From Celerinatantimonas sp046054195 (GTDB taxonomy: Bacteria > Pseudomonadota > Gammaproteobacteria > Enterobacterales > Celerinatantimonadaceae), in contig NZ_JBEQCS010000001.1 in assembly GCF_046054195.1 (NCBI RefSeq), positions 186,001 through 250,000 of the forward strand: a DNA stretch of 64,000 nt, written 5' to 3'. Both the position numbers and the translations under genes were made by a program. This document shows positions 34,673-43,264 of this stretch, in pieces (position 1 is the stretch's first letter; every line of letters starts with the position of its first letter). The notes under the pieces were generated by a model, which was not told where the DNA came from, did not search any database, and saw only the letters and a program-made list of their open reading frames with translations.

Positions 34673-36748
34673 TTACGCCTGGACATATTTATCCCGATGG
34701 CCTAACCAGCGGCGAATTAACGGCTTGACCCATTCCGGGTGTTCGCTAAGAACTTGATTAGCAAGCTCTCGGGCCGGTGCTAGCAGCGTCTGGTCGCGCA
34801 TCAGATCCGCAATTTTAAAACTAACTAGCCCGGTTTGACGGGTGCCCAACATCTCTCCTGGGCCGCGAATTTCAAGGTCGCGTTCAGCAATCACAAAGCC
34901 ATCGTTACTATCGCGCAATACGCCTAAACGAGCCGTCGCTGTTTTTGACAAGGGGTTGTGGTAGAGCAATACGCAGTGGCTGGCGATTTGTCCGCGGCCA
35001 ACGCGTCCGCGTAACTGATGCAGCTGGGCAAGCCCGAGGCGTTCTGGATTTTCAATAATCATTAGGCTGGCATTAGGCACATCGACCCCCACTTCAATGA
35101 CTGTCGTTGCGACTAAAAGATCCAGCCGATGGGCTTTAAATTCGTCCATGACCCACTGTTTTTCTTGAGCTTTCATGCGCCCATGAACCAAGCCAATACG
35201 CAATTGTGGAAGCTGTTGTTGTAATTGCGCGGCGGTATCTTCAGCCGCTTGGCACTGCAGTGCTTCAGACTCTTCAATCAGTGTGCATACCCAGTAGGCT
35301 TGGCGGTTTTCGCTCTGACATGCTTGATGAACGCGGTTGATCACTTCCTCGCGGCGCGTATCGGGAACCACTACTGTGGTCACTGGCGTGCGCCCTGGCG
35401 GTAGCTCATCAATCACCGAGAGTGACAAATCTGCATAGGCGGTCATTGCCAGTGTTCGTGGAATTGGGGTTGCGGTCATCACCAATTGATGCGGTACAAA
35501 GCCATGGGCTCCTTTTTCGCGAAGCGCCAAGCGCTGGTGGACGCCAAAACGGTGCTGCTCATCAATGATAACTAGTGCCAAATGGGCAAATTGCACCTGA
35601 TCTTGAAAAATTGCATGGGTTCCGATCACCATTTGCGTCTGGCCACTGGCGATGCGAGCGAGCGCCTCTTCGCGAGCTTTTCCCTTTTGTTTGCCAGCTA
35701 GCCAATCGATAGAAAACCCCAGTGGCGTAAGCCAATCAGTAAAGTTATTTAAATGCTGTTCGGCGAGAATTTCCGTTGGGGCCATTAACGCAACTTGTTG
35801 GCCTTGTGCCAGCGCTTGCAGTGCCGCGAGTGCCGCTACCAGTGTTTTGCCGCTGCCCACATCACCTTGGACTAAGCGCATCATCGGCCAACTTTGTGCT
35901 AAGTCTTGACTGATTTCATGGGCGACTCGCTGCTGGGCGTGGGTTGGGGTGAAACCTAGCTGAGCGAGAAATTGCTGCTCAAGCTCTGGGGCGCTCGGCA
36001 AAACTTGCGCAGATTCAGCTTGCGCCTGTTGGCGAAGCGTCAAGAGACTTAACTGATGGGCGCAAAGCTCTTCAATCACCAATCGTTGCAATGGTGGGTA
36101 GCTACCATCTTCTAAATCAGCCAGATGTGTCTCTGGTGCGGGCCGATGCAGCGCTTTAAGTGCATCAGCCAATTTGGGTAAAGCTTGAAGCAGGCCTGTT
36201 TGTTCTGGAATGAGCTCTTGCGGCGGATATTGCTCAAGCAATTGCAGCGCCTGATCGCTTAGCTGGCGCAGAGAAATTTGCCGCAGCCCTTCGGTTGTGG
36301 GGTAAACCGGGGTGAGCTGCTCATTTAGATTGAGTGCTTCATCGGCCTCAAAAATCTGATAATCCGGATGAACGATTTCCCAACCGTGTTTACCGCGGCG
36401 AATTTCGCCGTATGCTCGAAGCTTTAATCCCTGTTGCATGGCCTTTTTTTGGCCCTGATTAAAGTTAAAGAAGATGAGGGTTAGCGCGCCACTGCCATCA
36501 TTAATGCGGCAGCTTAAAATTCGGCGTCGGCCATAAAGTGTATCCACTTTATCAATCATGCCGCAGACACAAACGTGTACGCCAGGCATTAAATCGCTGA
36601 TAGGCCAGATGTGGGTGCGATCTTCATAGCGCAGTGGTAGATGAAACAATAAGTCTTGCAGCGTTGAAATATCGAGTCGCTGTAGTTTCTCGGCTAACTT
36701 TGCACCAACGCCTTTAAGCACTGTTATCGGAGTTTGTTCCAGCTGCAT
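34673..36748 (-). CDS. recG: ATP-dependent DNA helicase RecG
   Basis: Branch-migrating helicase for replication fork rescue, 691 residues (693 in E. coli). The N-terminal wedge domain starts with TPITVLKGVGAKLAEKLQRL and includes LPLRYEDRTH; the helicase core has Walker A GDVGSGKT, the DEQH box (IIDEQHRFGV), TATPIPRTLA and the motif QLRGRVGRG. The start chosen is the ATG at 36748, which matches the E. coli N-terminus; the frame extends to a TTG at 36790. In E. coli recG lies with spoT/trmH, but here its neighbours are a 64-residue gene and an orphan PAAR. Confidence 0.96.
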   Translation of the reverse strand: MQLEQTPITVLKGVGAKLAEKLQRLDISTLQDLLFHLPLRYEDRTHIWPISDLMPGVHVCVCGMIDKVDTLYGRRRILSCRINDGSGALTLIFFNFNQGQKKAMQQGLKLRAYGEIRRGKHGWEIVHPDYQIFEADEALNLNEQLTPVYPTTEGLRQISLRQLSDQALQLLEQYPPQELIPEQTGLLQALPKLADALKALHRPAPETHLADLEDGSYPPLQRLVIEELCAHQLSLLTLRQQAQAESAQVLPSAPELEQQFLAQLGFTPTHAQQRVAHEISQDLAQSWPMMRLVQGDVGSGKTLVAALAALQALAQGQQVALMAPTEILAEQHLNNFTDWLTPLGFSIDWLAGKQKGKAREEALARIASGQTQMVIGTHAIFQDQVQFAHLALVIIDEQHRFGVHQRLALREKGAHGFVPHQLVMTATPIPRTLAMTAYADLSLSVIDELPPGRTPVTTVVVPDTRREEVINRVHQACQSENRQAYWVCTLIEESEALQCQAAEDTAAQLQQQLPQLRIGLVHGRMKAQEKQWVMDEFKAHRLDLLVATTVIEVGVDVPNASLMIIENPERLGLAQLHQLRGRVGRGQIASHCVLLYHNPLSKTATARLGVLRDSNDGFVIAERDLEIRGPGEMLGTRQTGLVSFKIADLMRDQTLLAPARELANQVLSEHPEWVKPLIRRWLGHRDKYVQA

Positions 36749-36872
36749 ACCACTGTAAATATGATCAGGATTTAAGGTTAGTATATGCAATTGGCTGATT
36801 AAAATCAGCTTTATCCGTTAGGGACTATTGGATTGAAAAATTAAAAGGCTGTTTGGAATTAAAATTGCTATC

Positions 36873-36902
36873 AGCCAGAGCCCAAAGAGATTGGCCCTGG
36901 CT
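36873..36902 (-). terminator. Possible terminator after the 64-residue gene
   Basis: Inverted repeat AGCCAG-A-GCC / GGC-C-CTGGCT with one mismatch and a ten-base loop; on the - strand a TTTTAATT stretch follows after eight bases. Lies between the small gene and recG. Confidence 0.4.
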
Positions 36903-36918
36903 TTATGGGTCTTGCTGA

Positions 36919-37113
36919 TTAGCCAAGTCGAGCGATATCAATAGGCGCACAAGTACTCTGTTTTAGTTGTACACATTGATTATGTTCAGCGGCGTAAGGT
37001 GAGAGATTATCAGCATTGATTTTTTCAATTTGGTCGATTTCACCAGTTTCTCGAATCAGGACTCGTTGACCGGGTTGTAATTCGTTATGGTAGAGATCGT
37101 AGACTTTGGTCAT
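36919..37113 (-). CDS. Small hypothetical protein (64 aa)
   Basis: A soluble 64-residue protein with no signal peptide or membrane helix. It begins MTKVYDLYHNELQPGQRVLI and continues with a RETGEIDQIEKIN segment, suggesting a small beta-barrel-like fold, and contains two cysteines (QCVQL and STCAP). The reading frame is credible because an AAGGAG ribosome site lies seven bases before the ATG at 37113. I do not recognise the family. It is upstream of recG in the same direction, with a hairpin between them. Confidence 0.75.
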   Translation of the reverse strand: MTKVYDLYHNELQPGQRVLIRETGEIDQIEKINADNLSPYAAEHNQCVQLKQSTCAPIDIARLG

Positions 37114-37662
37114 CTTTGTTCTCCTTATCATTCCAAAAGACGAAATTATTGTAAGCCTGTTAAAGAACAGATTGTTGTTATTGATCAGATCTTTGTCACA
37201 TTAAGCCATGGTTAAATGAAATTTTAAGGAAATTGTCTTTAGTTGGATAATTGATTGATTTGAATAAAATAATAATAAAATGTGAGCTCTGTCTCATTTT
37301 AAAATGGATTTGAGAATTGTTCTAAAATTAATCAAAATTATTTTTTCTGACGAAGATATAACAATATCAATGATATGAGTGATAATTGCCCATTGACGGG
37401 CTTATTAATAAGTGTATTGAGAATAAATCAATACTTGAGCCATCCACTAATGGTGGTATATTGACCAGTAGTCCAACACCTTTGACTAATGTGTCTTTTA
37501 GATTTTACGCTCCGAATGTGATCGGAGTGCTTTTGTCAAAGCATACTATCAACGTTTCTCGTTAAGTTAATCGTTAGACCGTATCTACAAGTATTTCTCT
37601 TGTGGGAGGATTTGGTCTTGGCGATGAAAAGTTGCTGCAATATTTTTGAGTGAACCAATAAA
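37114..37662 (+). promoter_or_regulatory. Long upstream region of mqo
   Basis: No gene is visible in these 549 AT-rich bases. Two + strand stem-loops can be drawn: GCCC / GGGC at 37388-37401, followed by TTATTAATAAG, and CTCCGA / TCGGAG at 37510-37527, followed by TGCTTTTG. The mqo start has no strong ribosome site, so a long structured leader is possible. No riboswitch class that I know is recognisable. Confidence 0.3.
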
Positions 37663-39264
37663 ATGCCAAATTCTACAAGTTCTGAATCTCATAGCCGAGA
37701 TCTGGTTGATGTTGTGCTGATCGGTGGCGGTATCATGAGCGCCACTTTAGGCACCTTTTTAAGCCAGCTTGAGCCGGATTGGAAAATTGAGCTGTTTGAG
37801 CGCCTCGATAGCGTTGCGCAAGAGAGCAGTAACGGCTGGAACAATGCGGGGACAGGCCATTCCGCATTAGCCGAGATGAACTACACGCCAGAAAAATCAA
37901 ATGGTGAAATTGATATCACCAAAGCGATTCGTATCGATGAGCAATTTCAGCTTTCTCGCCAATTTTGGGCTTATTTAGTTCGCTCAGGATTAATCAGTGA
38001 GCCAAGTTCATTTATCAATAGCGTGCCACACGTCAGCTTTGTCTGGGGTGAGAAAAATGTAGAGTTTTTACGCAAGCGTTATGAGGCGTTGATTCAGAGT
38101 CCTTTGTTTGAAGCGATGGAATACAGCGAAGATCATGACACGATAAAAAATTGGATCCCATTGGTGATGCAGGGGCGTGACCCATCGCAACCTGTTGCGG
38201 CAACTCGCATGGCGCTGGGTACAGATGTTAACTTTGGCGCTTTGACTCGGCAGATGGTGCAGCTGTTGTTGCAACATGAGAATTTTAAACTCAGTGTCGG
38301 CTATGAAGTCTGTGAACTGAATCGCGTCGAACAAGGCTGGGAAGTAACCGTTGCCGAGCGCAACAATAAACAGAATCGACGCACCGTTTATGCGAAGCAT
38401 GTCTTTATTGGCGCAGGTGGGGCATCACTTAAATTATTGCAAAAATCAGGGATCCCTCAGGCTCGTCAATACGGTGGTTTCCCGGTCGGCGGACAATTCT
38501 TAGTGACTGAAAATCCAGAACTAGTCAGTCAACATCAAGCTAAAGTATATGGTAAAGCCGCTGTGGGCGCGCCACCAATGTCAGTGCCACACCTAGATAC
38601 GCGTGTTATCGATGGCAAACAATTGTTATTGTTTGGACCATTTGCTAGCTTTTCGAGCAAGTTCTTAAAAAGCGGCTCGTTATGGGATCTGTTTGGCTCG
38701 CTGAATTTATCCAACTTGCGGCCGATGGTGCAGGTTGGTTTGCACAACTTTGACTTGGTGAAATATTTAATTGGGCAGTTATGTCAAAGTAGCGATGCTC
38801 GCTATCAGGCTTTACAAGAGTTCTTCCCACAAGCCAAAGAAGATGACTGGAAGTTATGGCAAGCGGGCCAGCGAGTGCAGATTATTAAAAAAGAGCCGGG
38901 TAAATCAGGTGAGCTGCGTTTTGGTACGGAGCTGATTTGTGATGAACAAGGCTCGTTAAGTGCGCTGCTTGGCGCATCTCCTGGTGCATCTACTTCAGCT
39001 GCGATTATGCTGCAATTGCTGGAGCGTTGTTTTGCTGATGAATTTTCAAGCGAGCGCTGGCAAAAACAGATTAAAACGATGATCCCATCTTATGGGGTAT
39101 CACTTAATAATAATGCTCAGCTTAATGAACATGAGTTGCAACTTACCGGACAAATTCTGCAATTGACCCATCAATTTGATGGTAAAGAGATCCAAAATGC
39201 TATTAAAACGTGGCAAGAGATTGTGCAGATGGCTGACAGTTTAAGTTTAGAAGAGCACTCTTAA
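37663..39264 (+). CDS. mqo: Malate:quinone oxidoreductase
   Basis: Membrane-associated FAD enzyme that oxidises malate to oxaloacetate and passes electrons to the quinone pool. The 533-residue protein has its dinucleotide-binding start DVVLIGGGIMSATLG at residues 16-30, the conserved ERLDSVAQESSNGWNNAGTGHSALAE region (FAD/substrate side), GGFPVGGQFL and GASPGASTSAA near the C-terminus. The length is close to E. coli Mqo (548). It is monocistronic, with a long upstream region and a folded downstream region. Confidence 0.97.
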   Translation: MPNSTSSESHSRDLVDVVLIGGGIMSATLGTFLSQLEPDWKIELFERLDSVAQESSNGWNNAGTGHSALAEMNYTPEKSNGEIDITKAIRIDEQFQLSRQFWAYLVRSGLISEPSSFINSVPHVSFVWGEKNVEFLRKRYEALIQSPLFEAMEYSEDHDTIKNWIPLVMQGRDPSQPVAATRMALGTDVNFGALTRQMVQLLLQHENFKLSVGYEVCELNRVEQGWEVTVAERNNKQNRRTVYAKHVFIGAGGASLKLLQKSGIPQARQYGGFPVGGQFLVTENPELVSQHQAKVYGKAAVGAPPMSVPHLDTRVIDGKQLLLFGPFASFSSKFLKSGSLWDLFGSLNLSNLRPMVQVGLHNFDLVKYLIGQLCQSSDARYQALQEFFPQAKEDDWKLWQAGQRVQIIKKEPGKSGELRFGTELICDEQGSLSALLGASPGASTSAAIMLQLLERCFADEFSSERWQKQIKTMIPSYGVSLNNNAQLNEHELQLTGQILQLTHQFDGKEIQNAIKTWQEIVQMADSLSLEEHS

Positions 39265-39297
39265 TTAGGGGGTGTTAATCTTTGGTGGTTGAATTTT

Positions 39298-39492
39298 GTT
39301 CAAATTAAACGCATTTTGAACGCGGCGCATCCTGTGTCTCTTAATGAGTTAAGCCAAGCAGGGTGTAACAAAGTTCAGGATGCGTTTAAATGAACCCGAA
39401 GGGCAGTATCTGAGAGAAATTTATCCAGCGTTAAACGTTTTTTGTGCAGACCTACACGGCACAACGTTTATCTGCCTAAATTCCTCTCAGAT
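39298..39492. repeat. Cluster of inverted repeats downstream of mqo
   Basis: Three inverted repeats in tandem. First, GTTCAAA / TTTGAAC at 39298-39304 / 39315-39321. Second, CGCATCCTG / CAGGATGCG at 39326-39334 / 39376-39384. Third, a long imperfect hairpin at 39408-39492: outer arms ATCTGAGAGAAATTTA / TAAATTCCTCTCAGAT, middle TAAACGTT / AACGTTTA, inner GTGC / GCAC. No coding frame fits and no terminator T run follows. It could be a structured RNA, an mRNA 3' stabiliser or a degenerate small mobile repeat; I cannot tell which. Confidence 0.55.
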
Positions 39493-39552
39493 TGCCGCAA
39501 AACTAATCACAAAAGGTCAACAGCCCCTAGCTATTTTATTGTAATCGATAGT

Positions 39553-39586
39553 AAAAAAGCCCGCATGTAGAGGGCTTTGTTTTTTA
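39553..39586. terminator. Terminator between mqo and pntB
   Basis: AAAGCCC / GGGCTTT stem at 39556-39562 / 39572-39578. T runs follow on both strands (six on the - strand; TTTGTTTTTT on the +), so it can end pntAB and also serve the mqo side. Confidence 0.85.
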
Positions 39587-39604
39587 TCGCAACTTTTATT
39601 GCAA

Positions 39605-41068
39605 CTATCCCAGAGCTTTTAGAATTTGTTCCACACTGTCTTTGGCATCGCCAAACAGCATTTGTGTATTTTCTTTAAAGAACAATGGGTTTTGTACCCC
39701 TGCATAACCTGTGGCCATGGACCGTTTAAAGACCACAACTTGGCGAGCTTCCCAAACTTCTAAAACTGGCATCCCGGCAATGGGGCTCCCCGGCTGTTTT
39801 GCGGCGGGGTTGACGGTATCGTTGGCACCGATCACCAAAACCACATCGGTTTGGCCAAAATCTGGGTTGATTTCATCCATTTCAAAGACGATATCGTAGG
39901 GGACTTTCGCTTCGGCCAGAAGTACGTTCATATGCCCTGGCAATCTTCCGGCAACAGGATGAATGGCAAAGCGTACATCCACGCCTTTGTCGCGCAGTTT
40001 TCTGGTCATATCCGCGACTGGATATTGCGCCTGCGCCACTGCCATGCCATAGCCCGGTGCGATGACAACGCGCTGCGCTTCGCTGAGCATTTGCGCAACT
40101 TCACTGGCAGAAGCTTCGCGGTGCTCACCTTGCTCAGCATCGCTGATGGTGCCACCTTCAACGCCAAATCCACCGAGAATCACGCTGATAAACGAGCGAT
40201 TCATCGCTTTACACATAATGTACGAAAGAATCGCCCCAGAGCTACCCACTAAGGCGCCGGTGATGATCAACAAATCGTTCCCTAACATAAACCCAGATGC
40301 GGCAGCTGCCCAACCCGAGTAGGAGTTGAGCATCGAAACAACCACGGGCATATCAGCGCCGCCAATGGCACTGACCAGATGATAGCCAAAGACAAAAGCT
40401 ATCAGCATGATGACAAATAGAGCGAGTAAGCTGCCGTTGCTGACATATACCAGCCCTAGAATCAATGACACAATAAGCATCGCTAAATTGAGCCAATGTT
40501 TGCCGGGGAGTGATTTAGGCGCGCTTTTTAATCGGCCATTTAATTTGCCAAATGCGACAATCGATCCGGTAAAGGTCACGGCCCCGATAAAGATACCTAA
40601 AAATATCTCCCACTGATGAATGATGAGGGCACTTTGGCCGCTGTGTAAAACTTGCTGAGTTTGTGCGGCGCTGCCTAAGAATTTAGCAACTTGGTCCAAT
40701 TGATGGTTGACCATCTGCAGCTGTTCAAGATGCTGGCCTAGCTCTAATGCACTGGCAAATCCGACCAACACCGCCGCTAACCCGACAAAGCTATGTAGCA
40801 TCGCTACCAGCTCCGGCATTTGGGTCATTTCAACTTTCATTGCAAGCCGCAGTCCAATTGCTGCGCCAATAATAATGGCGATGAGGATGAGCCAACCGCC
40901 CGCTGAAACTTGCGCGCTGGCTAATGTAGCAATGATGGCAATGGCCATCCCAATCATACCAAACAAGTTGCCGCGTCGAGCTGTATGCTGTTTACTGAGT
41001 CCAGCGAGGCTGGCGATAAATAATAGTGCCGCAATAAGATATGCACCGATGAGTAATCCATGTGACAT
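39605..41068 (-). CDS. pntB: NAD(P) transhydrogenase subunit beta
   Basis: Beta subunit of the proton-translocating transhydrogenase, 487 residues. The N-terminal ~290 residues form about nine membrane helices that carry the proton path; the C-terminal domain III binds NADP(H), with the fingerprint VVIAPGYGMAVAQAQ and the IHPVAGRLPGHMNVLLAEA and DTVNPAA segments. It follows pntA after 13 bases. The pair makes NADPH from NADH using the proton gradient. Somewhat longer than the E. coli subunit (462). Confidence 0.97.
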   Translation of the reverse strand: MSHGLLIGAYLIAALLFIASLAGLSKQHTARRGNLFGMIGMAIAIIATLASAQVSAGGWLILIAIIIGAAIGLRLAMKVEMTQMPELVAMLHSFVGLAAVLVGFASALELGQHLEQLQMVNHQLDQVAKFLGSAAQTQQVLHSGQSALIIHQWEIFLGIFIGAVTFTGSIVAFGKLNGRLKSAPKSLPGKHWLNLAMLIVSLILGLVYVSNGSLLALFVIMLIAFVFGYHLVSAIGGADMPVVVSMLNSYSGWAAAASGFMLGNDLLIITGALVGSSGAILSYIMCKAMNRSFISVILGGFGVEGGTISDAEQGEHREASASEVAQMLSEAQRVVIAPGYGMAVAQAQYPVADMTRKLRDKGVDVRFAIHPVAGRLPGHMNVLLAEAKVPYDIVFEMDEINPDFGQTDVVLVIGANDTVNPAAKQPGSPIAGMPVLEVWEARQVVVFKRSMATGYAGVQNPLFFKENTQMLFGDAKDSVEQILKALG

Positions 41069-41081
41069 AATGAGTCCTCCT

Positions 41082-42635
41082 TTACTCGCCGTCTTTGCGG
41101 AACATTTTGAGCATCCGCTGGGTCACAGCAAAACCACCGACAATATTGATGCTGGCAATTAACACTGCAATGGTTGATAAAATCAGCATCAATGTGGTGC
41201 TAGTCGTTTTCATCTGGACAAAGGCCCCAATAATGATGATCCCAGAAATGGCATTGGTGACACTCATTAGTGGCGTATGCAGTGAATGGGTGACATTCCA
41301 GACCACGTAATAGCCGACCACGCAGGCTAAGATAAACACCGTAAAATGCTGCACAAATTCAGTCGGAGCATTGGCCGCCACCCAACCAAATAACAGCGCA
41401 CCAACAACGGCGATGACAGGTTTAAGCCAAGGACGAGAAGGTTTTGGCTCTGGGGCCGATGTCGGTTCTGGTTCGCTCGGTTGAGCTTTAGGCGCGGCGC
41501 TGACCTGAATCGCGGGTGGTGGAAAGGTTATTTCGCCTTCGCGTACGGCCGTAACCCCACGGATGACTTCATCTTCAAAATCAATCACCATCTGCCCGTC
41601 TTTTTCAGGTGTTAGCAATTTGAGCAAATTCACCAAGTTGGTGGCGTACAACTGGCTGGCTTGGGCTGGCACTTGATTGGATAGTTCAGTTAAGCCAATG
41701 ATGGTTACATCGTGCTCAACCACGATTTCTCCGGGTTTGGTCAGTTCACAGTTACCGCCATTAGCTGCTGCTAAATCCACAATAACACTGCCTGGTTGCA
41801 TGCGCTCAACCATATCTTTGAGAATCAGTTTGGGGGCAGGTTTGCCCGGGATGAGCGCGGTGGTAATGATGATGTCCACTTCATCGGCTTGCTCACGAAA
41901 CAGTGCCATTTCGGCATCGATAAATTCCTGGCTCATCTGTTTGGCATAGCCATCGCCACTGGTGGCCAGCTCATTGACATCAACAGTTAAAAATTCGGCG
42001 CCCATCGAAGCGATTTGTTCTTTTACTTCTGGGCGAGTATCAAAGGCGCGAACCTGCGCGCCGAGGCTGTTGGCGGTGCCAATCGCGGCAAGTCCAGCAA
42101 CGCCTGCGCCAATCACTAAGACTTTGGCAGGTGGAATACGCCCGGCAGCGGTGATTTGGCCGGTAAAGAAACGTCCAAAATGATTCGCCGCTTCGATAAC
42201 CGAGCGATAGCCATCCACGTTGGCCAGAGAACTGCGCGCATCCAACGATTGGGCACGAGAGATGCGGGGCACCATATCCATGGCCATCAAGTTAATTGAT
42301 TTGCTTTTACAGAGCTCAAGTAACTGGGGATTTTGTTTGGGCCAGACAAAGCTAATGACGCTGGCATCGGGTGAAATAAGGCTCAGCTCACAGTCATCGC
42401 CTTCGCTGGTGGGCGCATGAACTTTGAGAATAATATCGCAAGCAAACGCTGCATTGCGATCGCCGATAGTTGCTCCGGCATCTTGATAGGCATCATCGTT
42501 AAAGTTAGCCAGCACACCTGCGCCACTTTCAACGATAACCTCATAACCCAGCTGAGTCAGTTGCAAGACGCTTTTGGGTGTTGCGCCGACCCGTGCTTCA
42601 CCTTCCCGGCTTTCTTTGGGTACTCCAATTTGCAT
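41082..42635 (-). CDS. pntA: NAD(P) transhydrogenase subunit alpha
   Basis: Alpha subunit, 517 residues. Domain I binds NAD(H): the start MQIGVPKESREGEARVGATP is typical, and the nucleotide fold reads VLVIGAGVAGLAAIGTANSLGA near residue 165, with the catalytic loop residues in the AMDMVPRISRAQSLDARSS stretch. A Pro/Glu-rich linker (residues ~390-410) leads to four C-terminal membrane helices. First gene of pntAB; the promoter lies in the 324-base gap upstream. Confidence 0.97.
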   Translation of the reverse strand: MQIGVPKESREGEARVGATPKSVLQLTQLGYEVIVESGAGVLANFNDDAYQDAGATIGDRNAAFACDIILKVHAPTSEGDDCELSLISPDASVISFVWPKQNPQLLELCKSKSINLMAMDMVPRISRAQSLDARSSLANVDGYRSVIEAANHFGRFFTGQITAAGRIPPAKVLVIGAGVAGLAAIGTANSLGAQVRAFDTRPEVKEQIASMGAEFLTVDVNELATSGDGYAKQMSQEFIDAEMALFREQADEVDIIITTALIPGKPAPKLILKDMVERMQPGSVIVDLAAANGGNCELTKPGEIVVEHDVTIIGLTELSNQVPAQASQLYATNLVNLLKLLTPEKDGQMVIDFEDEVIRGVTAVREGEITFPPPAIQVSAAPKAQPSEPEPTSAPEPKPSRPWLKPVIAVVGALLFGWVAANAPTEFVQHFTVFILACVVGYYVVWNVTHSLHTPLMSVTNAISGIIIIGAFVQMKTTSTTLMLILSTIAVLIASINIVGGFAVTQRMLKMFRKDGE

Positions 42636-42959
42636 AGTGATGTCCTAATGGTTAAGGCCAGCTTTAACACCAGCCATTATGAAAAGGGGTGTCATGCGTA
42701 CAACTTCGCATTGGACAAGCCATGATTTTATTGTAGTTCTACACAACAGCCCAGGTGAGAACTTGATTAAAAGTCATGTTGTTAAGTTACTAACTCTTTT
42801 ATAGATAATCAATGTAAATACAAGTTATCTGCAAATCTGCGATTATTGATGCATTTTTATGACTATTGTGTGAAAATGCGCCGCTTTTTCGGTTGAGGGT
42901 GTTGTTCAAAAAGCCCAATAACCATATAATAATTAATAGATTTTTTAGGTAGTAAGCGG
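42636..42959. promoter_or_regulatory. Divergent promoter region pntA / small membrane gene
   Basis: No gene seen. On the + strand TTGTTC (42902-42907) and a perfect TATAAT (42925-42930) with a 17-base spacer form a good sigma-70 promoter for the 42,960 gene. The pntA promoter must be in the left half, but I could not place it. Confidence 0.6.
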
Positions 42960-43166
42960 ATGTTTGCATATTTAGCACTGTTGTTGGTCTTAGTGGGTGT
43001 TGTTCCAGTTTTGTGCTATTTTGCTGGCTTGATGAGTCTATATTTACAGTTTGGTGCCCCGTTTGCCGGGTTGGTCATCTTGCTCTGGTTATTGATCGAT
43101 GTTTCCAAAATGCGCCATTCGTCACGCTCTTCCCAACAGAGTCAGCGTCATAAGCGTTCTCACTAA
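42960..43166 (+). CDS. Small membrane protein (68 aa)
   Basis: A 68-residue protein with two hydrophobic helices (residues ~4-25 and ~30-47, FAYLALLLVLVGVVPVLCYF and FGAPFAGLVILLWLLI) and a basic, serine-rich cytoplasmic tail (RHSSRSSQQSQRHKRSH). A strong -35/-10 pair lies 30-58 bases upstream and a short AGG ribosome site precedes the ATG. Family not recognised. It lies about 100 bases upstream of the sensor kinase gene in the same direction, so it may be co-transcribed. Confidence 0.72.
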   Translation: MFAYLALLLVLVGVVPVLCYFAGLMSLYLQFGAPFAGLVILLWLLIDVSKMRHSSRSSQQSQRHKRSH

Positions 43167-43264
43167 GTAAATACACATTACAGTTATTGGTGATGGCTAT
43201 TTAGTCATAGGATTCTGTATCGGCTTCTGGCAATATAGTGTTTTTAGTCGATAACACGGAATAA

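Noticed and set aside
37388..37401. A terminator or riboswitch in the mqo upstream region
   Set aside because: The stem is only four base pairs and no known aptamer core is visible.
39298..39492. An integron attC site or CRISPR repeat in the folded block after mqo
   Set aside because: The core GTTRRRY / RYYYAAC boxes of attC are not convincing and there are no regularly spaced repeats, integrase or cas genes.
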